Shown: one piece after another, positions 9,101-14,474 of the stretch | Numbering within the stretch: position 1 is the first letter of the stretch | Layout of the letters: each line of letters opens with the position of its first letter | Source of the DNA: CAZGLR01 sp964526635 | GTDB taxonomy: Bacteria; Zixibacteria; MSB-5A5; GN15; JAAZOE01 | Direction of reading: 5' to 3' | Assembly (NCBI GenBank): GCA_964526635.1 | Contig: CAZGLR010000080.1 | Location: 1-15,798, forward strand | DNA: 15,798 nucleotides | Translations under genes and position numbers: made by a program | Notes under the pieces: generated by a model | Databases searched by the model: none | The model's input: the letters and a program-made list of their open reading frames with translations, nothing else | What the model was told of the DNA's origin: nothing

Positions 9101-9761
9101 CGACCAGATCATCGCGAATCATGGCTTTCATTACGTCTTTCGGGATGGCCGTGATCTTGGCGACTTCATGCGAGGTGCGGAAACCATCAAACGCATGAAC
9201 CAGGGGAATACGGCTCTCCAGCGTGGCCGCCTGGCCGATCAAAGTCATATCGGCGGCTTCCTGGACCGAACCTGACAGCAGCAAACCGAAGCCGGTCGAA
9301 CGGACGGCCATGATATCACTATGGTCGCCGAAAATCGACAGGGCGTGGGTGGCTACCGCGCGGGCGGATACGTTAAACAAGGTCGGGGTCAATTCACCGG
9401 CAATCTTGAACATGTTCGGGACCATCAGCAGAAGTCCCTGTGAGGCCGTAAAAGTGGTTGACAGGGAACCGCTGGTCACGGCGCCGTGGACAGCCCCGGC
9501 TGCGCCGGCTTCCGACTGCATTTCCACAACGTGGGGGATAGTACCCCAGATATTTGTTTCACCCCGGGCCGATTTCTCATCGGCCACCTCACCCATGACG
9601 GATGACGGCGTAATCGGGTAAATAGCGATAACTTCATTCACAGCGTGGGCGACGTCGGCAACGGCGGTGTTACCATCGATGGTAATCATCTGGCCGTTAG
9701 ATGCACTTTTTTTTGCCTCTTTCGCCGCGTCTGTTGCATTCGTGGCTGTGGCGCTTTTCAT
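6123..9761 (-). CDS. nifJ: Pyruvate:ferredoxin (flavodoxin) oxidoreductase, single-chain
   Basis: Cytoplasmic TPP/Fe-S enzyme that oxidatively decarboxylates pyruvate to acetyl-CoA and CO2 and reduces ferredoxin or flavodoxin. From the ATG at 9761 it is 1212 aa, the usual size of the fused homodimeric type. Domains in order: pyruvate-binding domain with YPITPSS (about 48-54); transketolase-C-like domain II (about 260-420); gamma-like domain III (about 445-660); a ferredoxin domain with two CxxCxxCxxxCP motifs (Cys716-726 and 772-782); then the TPP domain. The TPP domain carries CSGC (848-851), Cys876, GGDGWAYDIG (about 993) and YSNTGG (about 1026-1031). SHC (Cys1103) provides the remaining ligand of the proximal cluster. 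All 12 expected cluster cysteines appear present. An Ala/Thr/Lys-rich extension of about 24 residues precedes the usual start. AAGGAG and GAGG directly upstream support this ATG over an in-frame GTG 19 codons earlier. It may be co-transcribed with dcd. Confidence 0.96.
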   Translation of the reverse strand: MKSATATNATDAAKEAKKSASNGQMITIDGNTAVADVAHAVNEVIAIYPITPSSVMGEVADEKSARGETNIWGTIPHVVEMQSEAGAAGAVHGAVTSGSLSTTFTASQGLLLMVPNMFKIAGELTPTLFNVSARAVATHALSIFGDHSDIMAVRSTGFGLLLSGSVQEAADMTLIGQAATLESRIPLVHAFDGFRTSHEVAKITAIPKDVMKAMIRDDLVAAHRRRALSPDRPTIKGTSQNPDVFFQSRETVNKYYFAAPQIVQKIMDQFAKLTGRQYHLFDYYGAPDADRVVVIMGSGAECVHETVNYLTKAGEKVGVIKVRLYRPFDGEAFVNTLPKTVKNIAVLDRTKEPGSLGEPMYTDIQSALREAQQNGNLPFENLPNVVGGRYGLGSKDFTPADAKAVFDNLSENKPKNHFTCSIVDDVTFTSLKSDKSFSTEGDDVYRALFYGLGADGTVGANKNTIKIIGENTDNYAQGYFVYDSKKAGAITVSHVRFSKKPIQSPYLISTANLVACHNFSFLEKYDMLSSLLKGGTFLLNSPFPANEVWNHIPQEVQKQIIEKEVKFYVIDAIDLGIKLGLGARINMIMQTAFFLISKILPDEQSVSEIKKAIKKTYGVKGEKVVNMNYAAVDAARKEIYKVDYPKEVTSHITKPPIVPANAPDFVKNVTAEIIAGRGDDLPVSAFPEDGTYMTGTTQYEKRNIAVEIPVWEPEICIQCGQCVLVCPHASILQKAYDPKYLDGAPSNFQSFDATGPKFKGLKYTLQVAPEDCTGCTACVQVCPAYEDKKEKTGKKAINMAPQASLRDSEAENFAFFQKLPETDPSLFNIGTVKGSQFIRPLFEFSGACSGCGETPYVKLLTQLFGDRALIGNATGCSSIYGGNLPTTPFTKRADGRGPSWSNSLFEDAAEFAMGMRLTVDKLQEYALELLHRVSPDDYEEIKNADQSNPVVIEEQRARIEVLKNKLKSNDNMEAKRLLDVVDYLVNKSVWGVGGDGWAYDIGYGGLDHVIASGKNVNLLVLDTEVYSNTGGQMSKSTPRGATAKFAFAGKPLPKKDLAMMAMAYGNVYVARVAMGSSQNQVVKAFMEAEAFDGPSLIIAYSHCIAHGIDMANGFVEQDKAVKSGHWPLVRFNPDLIAEGKNPLQLDSKPPSITYEEYAGGENRWRSLRGIDRDRADKLAELAQQDVSLRFHVYEQLAKLDFSMKPRDNGSDS

Positions 9762-9867
9762 TTTACCTCTCTCCTTCGAGTGTATCTTAAACTGCGGCTC
9801 CTCGGGAATTATCTTCACTTTGGAGGTACCGAAGTCTTTTTACAAATTTTGCCTTGCTTTTCTCCAG

Positions 9868-10419
9868 TTACACCCGGGCCGGTGTGATTTTTTTCTGAGC
9901 CTGGTATTTGCCCTTCTTATCGGCATATGAAATTTTACATTCTTCATCGGCCTCAAAAAAGATCAACTGCGCAATACCTTCGTTGGAATAAATGCGGACC
10001 GGCAAGGGGTTGGTATTGGAGATCGAAACGGTGGCGTATCCCTCCCACTCGGGCTCAAACGGCGTCACATTGATGATAACCCCGCAACGAGCATAGGTGG
10101 ATTTACCCTGACAAATTGTCAACACCGAGCGCGGAATCTTAAAATATTCCACTGTCCTGCCCAGAGCCACCGAATGCGGCGGCAGCAAAATGACCTTGCC
10201 TGTCACCGGTACGACTGTCCGGTCATCGGCCTTCTTGGGATCGATGACACTGCCGCCATAACCGGTGAAAACGGTAAACTCATTGGCAATACGGATATCA
10301 TAACCGTATGAGGATAGCCCATACGAAATACCCGTGCGGACTTGTCGGGGAGAAAAGGGCCGAATCATATCATGATTCCGCGCCATCTTCGCTATCCATG
10401 TATCCGGCTTGATCGCCAT
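9868..10419 (-). CDS. dcd: dCTP deaminase family protein with altered catalytic Glu
   Basis: 183-aa member of the dCTP deaminase/dUTPase trimer family. Dcd converts dCTP to dUTP as the first step towards dTMP. It matches the roughly 188-aa bacterial subfamily from its first residues (MAIKPDTWIAKMA) through SYGLSSYGYDIR (32-43), RTVEYFKIPR (88-97), QGKSTYARCGVI (104-115), EPEWEGYA (122-129) and SNEGIAQLIFFE (145-156). Ser107 and Arg111 correspond to E. coli Dcd Ser111 and Arg115. The position of catalytic Glu138 in E. coli (LEFYN) is Ser132 here (VSISN, codon TCG at 10026-10024), so deaminase activity is doubtful by simple homology. The ATG at 10419 fits homologue starts, with AGGAG three bases upstream, a rather short spacing. 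A very good promoter lies directly upstream. It may be a dUTPase-like or nucleotide-binding variant instead of a deaminase. Confidence 0.88.
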   Translation of the reverse strand: MAIKPDTWIAKMARNHDMIRPFSPRQVRTGISYGLSSYGYDIRIANEFTVFTGYGGSVIDPKKADDRTVVPVTGKVILLPPHSVALGRTVEYFKIPRSVLTICQGKSTYARCGVIINVTPFEPEWEGYATVSISNTNPLPVRIYSNEGIAQLIFFEADEECKISYADKKGKYQAQKKITPARV

Positions 10420-10471
10420 CGGCTCCTACACCAGTCTCCAATACACAAGTATGCTTCCCGAGTGAATCGAT

Positions 10472-10500
10472 ATTCTACGGCAAATGCCGACAAATGTCAA
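10472..10500 (-). promoter_or_regulatory. Strong sigma70-type promoter of dcd with internal palindrome
   Basis: Read on the minus strand, a perfect TTGACA (10500-10495) and TAGAAT (10477-10472, five of six) are spaced by exactly 17 bases. Transcription would begin near 10465, about 45 bases before the ATG. The -35 overlaps the stop codon of the upstream Rrf2 gene. The spacer holds the palindrome CGGCA-AA-TGCCG (plus-strand 10478-10489), placed where a repressor would block RNA polymerase. Confidence 0.7.
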
Positions 10501-10925
10501 ATCATCTCGCAGACGCCGTTATCCTTCTTCCAGCTCAATAAATCGGCAACAGTATGCTCGCCGAAAACATCAAGCAGGGCATCCTGCGCCTTAATCATAA
10601 GGAGTTTCAGCGGGCACTGATCGCGATCACATAAATCGGGAGCCTGTAAACACTTGGCGATGTAATACGGGCCATGAATGTTTTCCACGATCTCCCTGAT
10701 GGTAACATCATCAGCCTTCCGTGCCATGGAAAAGCCGCCCTTGACCCCGCGATGCGAACGGATCAATCCCGATTTTGATAGAGACTGAAAAATCTTGGCC
10801 AGGAATTTCTCCGGAACCTGTTGATGTTCAGAGATTTCAGACAACGGTGTAATTGTTCCCTCAGGTTGCTCCGCCAAATATAATACACCGAAAATCCCAT
10901 ATGATTCAGCTTTGGTAAACTGCAT
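10497..10925 (-). CDS. Rrf2 family transcriptional regulator
   Basis: 142-aa Rrf2-family regulator; relatives IscR, NsrR, CymR and RirA sense Fe-S status, nitric oxide, cysteine or iron. The winged-helix domain begins MQFTKAESYGIFGVLYLAEQ (1-20), continues through VPEKFLAKIFQSLSKSGL (37-54, recognition region) and the wing SHRGVKGGFSMAR (57-69), then IREIVENIHGP (76-86). Three cysteines, Cys92, Cys99 and Cys104 (spacing C-X6-C-X4-C), sit where Fe-S-binding Rrf2 proteins carry their cluster ligands, so it may hold a cluster. I chose the ATG at 10925 because homologues start at this point; GGTGG lies five bases upstream. An in-frame ATG at 10937 with GAGG eight bases upstream is equally possible (146 aa). 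A start at 11045 is excluded by the promoter position. It lies divergent to the oxidoreductase operon and upstream of dcd and PFOR. Confidence 0.9.
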   Translation of the reverse strand: MQFTKAESYGIFGVLYLAEQPEGTITPLSEISEHQQVPEKFLAKIFQSLSKSGLIRSHRGVKGGFSMARKADDVTIREIVENIHGPYYIAKCLQAPDLCDRDQCPLKLLMIKAQDALLDVFGEHTVADLLSWKKDNGVCEMI

Positions 10926-10944
10926 AATATCCACCATGGCTATG

Positions 10945-10960
10945 GCCTCATGATTGAGGC
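10945..10960 (-). promoter_or_regulatory. Inverted repeat in the Rrf2 leader, overlapping a Shine-Dalgarno
   Basis: GCCTCA (10945-10950), spacer TGAT, TGAGGC (10955-10960): a perfect 6-bp inverted repeat. In the minus-strand transcript the downstream arm contains TGAGG, the Shine-Dalgarno for the ATG at 10937. It could act as an operator just after the transcription start (autoregulation) or as a hairpin hiding the ribosome site and favouring the ATG at 10925. Confidence 0.4.
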
Positions 10961-10976
10961 TCTTTACACATTGTGG

Positions 10977-11005
10977 AAAATAAGACCTTTTTTTTGCTGA
11001 GTCAA
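10977..11005 (-). promoter_or_regulatory. Sigma70-type promoter of the Rrf2 gene
   Basis: On the minus strand TTGACT (11005-11000) and TATTTT (10982-10977) are spaced by 17 bases. The spacer holds a run of eight A. The transcript would start near 10970, well inside the longer open frame that begins at 11045, so that start is not used. The leader would be 33-45 bases. Confidence 0.6.
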
Positions 11006-11165
11006 TGAATTTGTGCATTTTTTCACTAATTAACAGATTTATCATACAAAAATTATTGTCCAGATTTCGTATAGATTATGATGTAACTTATTGATATATA
11101 GAGAAGTTTATTATGGCGACAGAACTCCATTTATTATTTTTGCCGGTTGCCAAGATTAACCCAAC
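11006..11165. other. AT-rich divergent intergenic region
   Basis: This is the centre of the 293-base gap between the Rrf2 gene and the oxidoreductase operon. It is markedly AT-rich compared with all surrounding genes, especially 11020-11140, with no credible open frame. I found no long inverted repeat, only short weak ones such as AATG...CATT around 11004-11019. It probably carries upstream promoter elements and regulator binding sites for one or both divergent transcripts. Confidence 0.5.
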
Positions 11166-11195
11166 TTGACTTGAATCGACTCAAACTGCTATATT
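11166..11195 (+). promoter_or_regulatory. Sigma70-type promoter of the oxidoreductase/cobO/SDR/trxB operon
   Basis: TTGACT (11166-11171) and TATATT (11190-11195) with an 18-base spacer. The start would be near 11202, so the leader before the ATG at 11219 is only about 17 bases and holds the Shine-Dalgarno. The spacer contains TTGA-ATCGAC-TCAA, a short inverted repeat that could be an operator half-pair. Confidence 0.65.
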
Positions 11196-11218
11196 CTTAC
11201 AAGATAGGAGAGACACAC

Positions 11219-13945
11219 ATGTCAGACTATTTCGGGCAGGGAAAACTCGAATCGTATATCTCGCGCGAAGCCTATGCGTCCGATGGCTCTATTTACCGGA
11301 TTATGCCCGAAAAAGTCTTTTGTCCGACCTCCGAAGAGCAGGCTGTCTCCATTGTCCTTGACGCCCTCGCCAACGGTAAAACCATCACCCCGCGCGGGGG
11401 CGGTACCGGCCTGGCCGGTGGCGCAATTGGCGGCGGTTACATCATCGACTGCTCCCGCCTGACGGCTATCAAAAATATCGACATCGATAAAAAAACCGTC
11501 TCCTGCCAGCCCGGGATAATCTACCGTGATCTGAATCTGGCGCTGAAAGAGAAGGGATTGTTTTTTCCCCCCGACCCCTCGTCGGGGGATAGCTGCCAGA
11601 TCGGCGGGATGCTGGCCAATAATTCCTCCGGGCCGCGCTCGGTCAAATACGGCCTGACTTCGGCCTATGTGGAAGAGTTGACGATTGTCACTAAGGACGG
11701 CACCCCGCTGACTCTGCGCAAACTTCCCCTCGGTGAAAAATCTACCGATGAATTTCTTGATTCACATCCGGAATACCGGACAGTCCTCCAATCATTGCAA
11801 CAGAACTCGGAACTTATTAGAAGCAGCTGGCCCAAAGTGAAGAAAAACTCAGCCGGGTACAATCTGCTTCAGGTTGCAGGTGATCTTGAACAGGGGATAT
11901 TCAATTTGCCCGCCCTGTATGTCGGTTCAGAGGGCACTCTCGGACTTTTCTTGTCGGTTACCCTTAGTCTGCTGCCGCTTCCGGGTAAAGCACTCAGTTA
12001 TCGCCTCTTTTTCGATTCACTCGAGGCTGCCGGCGACGCTGTCGCGCCGCTTCTGGCCACCGGTCCCAGTGCCCTGGAGATTGTCGATGGCGCCACCCTG
12101 GGACTCATCGGTCGAGATAAATATCAAATTCCACAAACAGTAGAAGCAATGCTGCTGCTGGAATACGACGATGATCATGACCGTCATCGCAGCGAAGTCG
12201 AAAAACTGGCCCTCCGCCTGACTATGACCGGCCCGCCCGAGGAAGCCGCCGATGAAAAGCAGCGCCAGTCATTGTGGGCGGCCCGCAAGGCGGTCGTGCC
12301 TACCCTGTATAAACACCATGCCACCAAACGGCCCTTTGGTTTTATAGAAGACGCTTCCATCCCGGTTGACCGCCTTACCGAATTCATTGCATGGACCCGG
12401 CAGCGGCTCCAGAAGGAAAATCTCATCTTCGGGATGGTTGGTCATATTGGCGATGGTAATCTTCACATCCGGCCGCTGCTCGATATGAAAATCAAGGCCG
12501 AATTCGAACTGACAAAGCGCCTTTACGACGAAGTCTATGAAAAGATCTTCGAACTGGGCGGATCCAGTACAGCTGAGCATGCCGATGGCCGCCTGCGGGC
12601 TCCGGTCCTGCGGCGCCTCTATGGCGACGAGATTGTTGCGATATTTACTGCTATCAAAGAAACGCTCGATCCTGAGTATCGCTTTAATCCCGATGTTATC
12701 TTGTCATCGCGATTGTTTACCGATGATCTCGATTTCAAAAAACTCGAGCTGTTCTGCGCCGCCTGCGGCAAATGCAATGGTTATTGTCCGGCTTTCGAAG
12801 TTTTTCGCCGTGAGGATATGTCGCCTCGGGGATGGCTCCGTATGCTGCATCAGGGGAATGTCGACGACAAAGAACTGGATCAATTCTATCAATATTGCGT
12901 CAACTGCAAAAACTGTACGACTGTCTGTCCGGCCGGTGTGGACATCGCCGGGGAGATTCTCAAGTTCAAAGCAACCCACCCGCACAAAAACGCCGGGCGT
13001 GTTATCTCTGTCTTCGATCGCAAGGGTTTGTTCTCGTTTTTTCTTAAGACCGGGTCAATAATGTATCCGTTGACCGATTCAACACTTGGTCGCAAATTCG
13101 CGGCATTAGTTGGCGGCCGTACGTTTGGAATTGACGATCAGGCAGTTTTTCCCAAACCTGCTTTCAAATCATTGCGTGAACGGCATCCCGATCTCTGCAG
13201 ATCGAATGGTGTAGTGGCGCTGTTTCACGGCTGCGCCGACAATTACTTCGATACCACCGCCGGCGACGCCCTGATTGAAGTCTTCGATCATTATGGCTGG
13301 GATCTGGCCATGCCGGAACAAACCTGCTGCGGGCTGCCGATGGAAGTCTATGGCCACCGCGACAATCTCATCGAAAAAGCCAAACTTAATATCGATTCGC
13401 TGCTGCCTTTCGAAGTTGTTGTCTTCACCTGTGCTTCCTGTCTGCATCGGTTGGCCGATTATCATGAGTTGTTCGACGACGGCAGCGAGTATCATCAGAA
13501 GGCACTCGCACTCAAAGACAGGATGTATGATCTAAGCCAGTTTTTGCTTGATAAAAACATCGACGTACCTCATTATAAAGAAAGCGGCAGACTTCGCGTC
13601 TCTTATCATCATCCCTGTCATTTGCGGGCGTCGCGGCTGGAATCATATCCGGTTGAATTGATTCAACGCATCACGGGCATCACACTCCTGCATCCGGATC
13701 GCGCCGGCCGCTGCTGCGGGCAGGCGGGATCATTCGGCTATACGCATTATCAAGAGGGCCAGGCGGCCTTTGCCGCCAAGAAGGCCGAATACGATCGTAT
13801 GAATGTCGACATTATCTTCAGCAGTTGCCCGTCGTGTATAGCCAAAGTCCAGAAAGAAATGGGACCCTCGGTACGCGTCTGCCACCCGATAGAAATTATC
13901 GCCGATATTTTAGCCGGGAGGCGATTATATGACAAACGAGAATAA
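11219..13945 (+). CDS. FAD-linked D-2-hydroxyacid dehydrogenase fused to 4Fe-4S and CCG domains
   Basis: 908-aa fusion of a GlcD/Dld-type flavoprotein with a GlpC/LldE-like Fe-S part. Likely role: oxidise D-lactate, glycolate, D-2-hydroxyglutarate or a similar acid and pass electrons to the quinone pool or another carrier. FAD-binding domain about 25-250 (PRGGGTGLAGG 58-68; GSEGTLG 237-243). FAD-oxidase C-terminal domain about 255-495, with GHIGDGNLHIRP (408-419; His409 and His416) and EHADGRLR (453-460), where homologues have GEHGDGR; both flanking Gly are Ala here. Two 4Fe-4S motifs: Cys513/516/519/523 and Cys560/563/566/570. Two CCG domains: Cys672, Cys703-704, Cys738/741; and Cys800, Cys832-833, Cys870/873. 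The layout resembles E. coli YdiJ. No signal peptide or membrane helix. AGGAG eight bases upstream supports the ATG at 11219; a TTG frame start at 11147 lies upstream of the promoter. It overlaps the next gene by 17 bases. The substrate cannot be decided from sequence. Confidence 0.9.
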   Translation: MSDYFGQGKLESYISREAYASDGSIYRIMPEKVFCPTSEEQAVSIVLDALANGKTITPRGGGTGLAGGAIGGGYIIDCSRLTAIKNIDIDKKTVSCQPGIIYRDLNLALKEKGLFFPPDPSSGDSCQIGGMLANNSSGPRSVKYGLTSAYVEELTIVTKDGTPLTLRKLPLGEKSTDEFLDSHPEYRTVLQSLQQNSELIRSSWPKVKKNSAGYNLLQVAGDLEQGIFNLPALYVGSEGTLGLFLSVTLSLLPLPGKALSYRLFFDSLEAAGDAVAPLLATGPSALEIVDGATLGLIGRDKYQIPQTVEAMLLLEYDDDHDRHRSEVEKLALRLTMTGPPEEAADEKQRQSLWAARKAVVPTLYKHHATKRPFGFIEDASIPVDRLTEFIAWTRQRLQKENLIFGMVGHIGDGNLHIRPLLDMKIKAEFELTKRLYDEVYEKIFELGGSSTAEHADGRLRAPVLRRLYGDEIVAIFTAIKETLDPEYRFNPDVILSSRLFTDDLDFKKLELFCAACGKCNGYCPAFEVFRREDMSPRGWLRMLHQGNVDDKELDQFYQYCVNCKNCTTVCPAGVDIAGEILKFKATHPHKNAGRVISVFDRKGLFSFFLKTGSIMYPLTDSTLGRKFAALVGGRTFGIDDQAVFPKPAFKSLRERHPDLCRSNGVVALFHGCADNYFDTTAGDALIEVFDHYGWDLAMPEQTCCGLPMEVYGHRDNLIEKAKLNIDSLLPFEVVVFTCASCLHRLADYHELFDDGSEYHQKALALKDRMYDLSQFLLDKNIDVPHYKESGRLRVSYHHPCHLRASRLESYPVELIQRITGITLLHPDRAGRCCGQAGSFGYTHYQEGQAAFAAKKAEYDRMNVDIIFSSCPSCIAKVQKEMGPSVRVCHPIEIIADILAGRRLYDKRE

Positions 13946-14474
13946 TGCGCGCGGATTAACTATTGTATATACGGGCCACGGCAAAGGCAAGACCACAGCG
14001 GCTTTGGGTTTATGCCTGCGGGCGGCCGGTCACGGGAACAAATGCATCATTCTCCAGTTTATCAAGAGTAACTGGCCCTATGGCGAGCTCGAGACAATCC
14101 GACCGCTCTTTCCGGAAATCACCATGGAGCAGCTTGGTTTGGGGTGTGTCGGCATTCTCGATGATGATCGTCCCAAAGAAGAACATCGCCAGGCGGCCGT
14201 GTCCGGTCTGCAACGAGCGAGGCAGGTGATTGCCGGTGGACGATGGCATCTGGTCGTACTGGATGAGATCTTTATCGCCGTGCAGCTTGGGTTTCTTTCA
14301 ACCAGGGATATCCTGGACCTGATCGATATCAAACCGGATGAAACAACCCTGGTGCTGACTGGCCGCGATGCTGATGAGGAAATTATTCAACGAGCCGACA
14401 CGGTCACATCCATGACCGAAGTCAAGCATCATTTTCAACAGGGTATTGTATCCGTGAAAGGAATCGACCATTAG
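13929..14474 (+). CDS. cobO: Corrinoid adenosyltransferase, CobO/BtuR type
   Basis: ATP:cob(I)alamin (corrinoid) adenosyltransferase of the CobA/CobO/BtuR family, 181 aa, which attaches the adenosyl group to cobalt to give coenzyme B12 forms. P-loop GHGKGKTT at 16-23, followed by AALGLCLRAAGHG; QFIKSNWPYGE (43-53); Walker-B-like LVVLDEI (108-114); LVLTGRDA (141-148); and VKHHFQQGI (165-173) near the C-terminus. Salmonella CobA has a GFTW element whose Phe and Trp help displace the lower ligand of cobalamin. The same place here reads LGCVGILDDD (71-80), without either aromatic residue, as in a clostridial/archaeal-like subgroup. The ATG overlaps the preceding gene by 17 bases, with GGGAGG seven bases upstream, so the genes are translationally coupled. 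No cobalamin riboswitch is visible. It suggests salvage of B12 for a dependent enzyme outside the window. Confidence 0.92.
   Translation: MTNENNARGLTIVYTGHGKGKTTAALGLCLRAAGHGNKCIILQFIKSNWPYGELETIRPLFPEITMEQLGLGCVGILDDDRPKEEHRQAAVSGLQRARQVIAGGRWHLVVLDEIFIAVQLGFLSTRDILDLIDIKPDETTLVLTGRDADEEIIQRADTVTSMTEVKHHFQQGIVSVKGIDH

Noticed and set aside
8211..9275. A 354-codon open frame on the plus strand inside the PFOR gene
   Set aside because: It lies entirely antisense to clearly coding PFOR sequence, has no recognisable domain, and results from the codon bias of the opposite strand.
9762..9818. Longer PFOR start at a GTG (9818)
   Set aside because: No Shine-Dalgarno before the GTG, while AAGGAG and GAGG directly precede the ATG at 9761.
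10950..10971. Seven-codon open frame in the Rrf2 leader (ATG at 10971, TGA at 10952-10950)
   Set aside because: Its ATG falls on the predicted transcription start and has no ribosome site; most likely chance.
10938..11045. Longer Rrf2 protein starting at 11045
   Set aside because: The extra 36 residues cover the promoter and leader of the gene and have no counterpart in the Rrf2 family.
11147..11218. Longer oxidoreductase start at a TTG (11147)
   Set aside because: It would lie upstream of the predicted transcription start, and the added residues are not family-like; the ATG at 11219 has AGGAG.
13700..13928. Cobalamin riboswitch upstream of cobO
   Set aside because: The upstream sequence is coding for the preceding protein; no riboswitch-like elements or untranslated leader exist.
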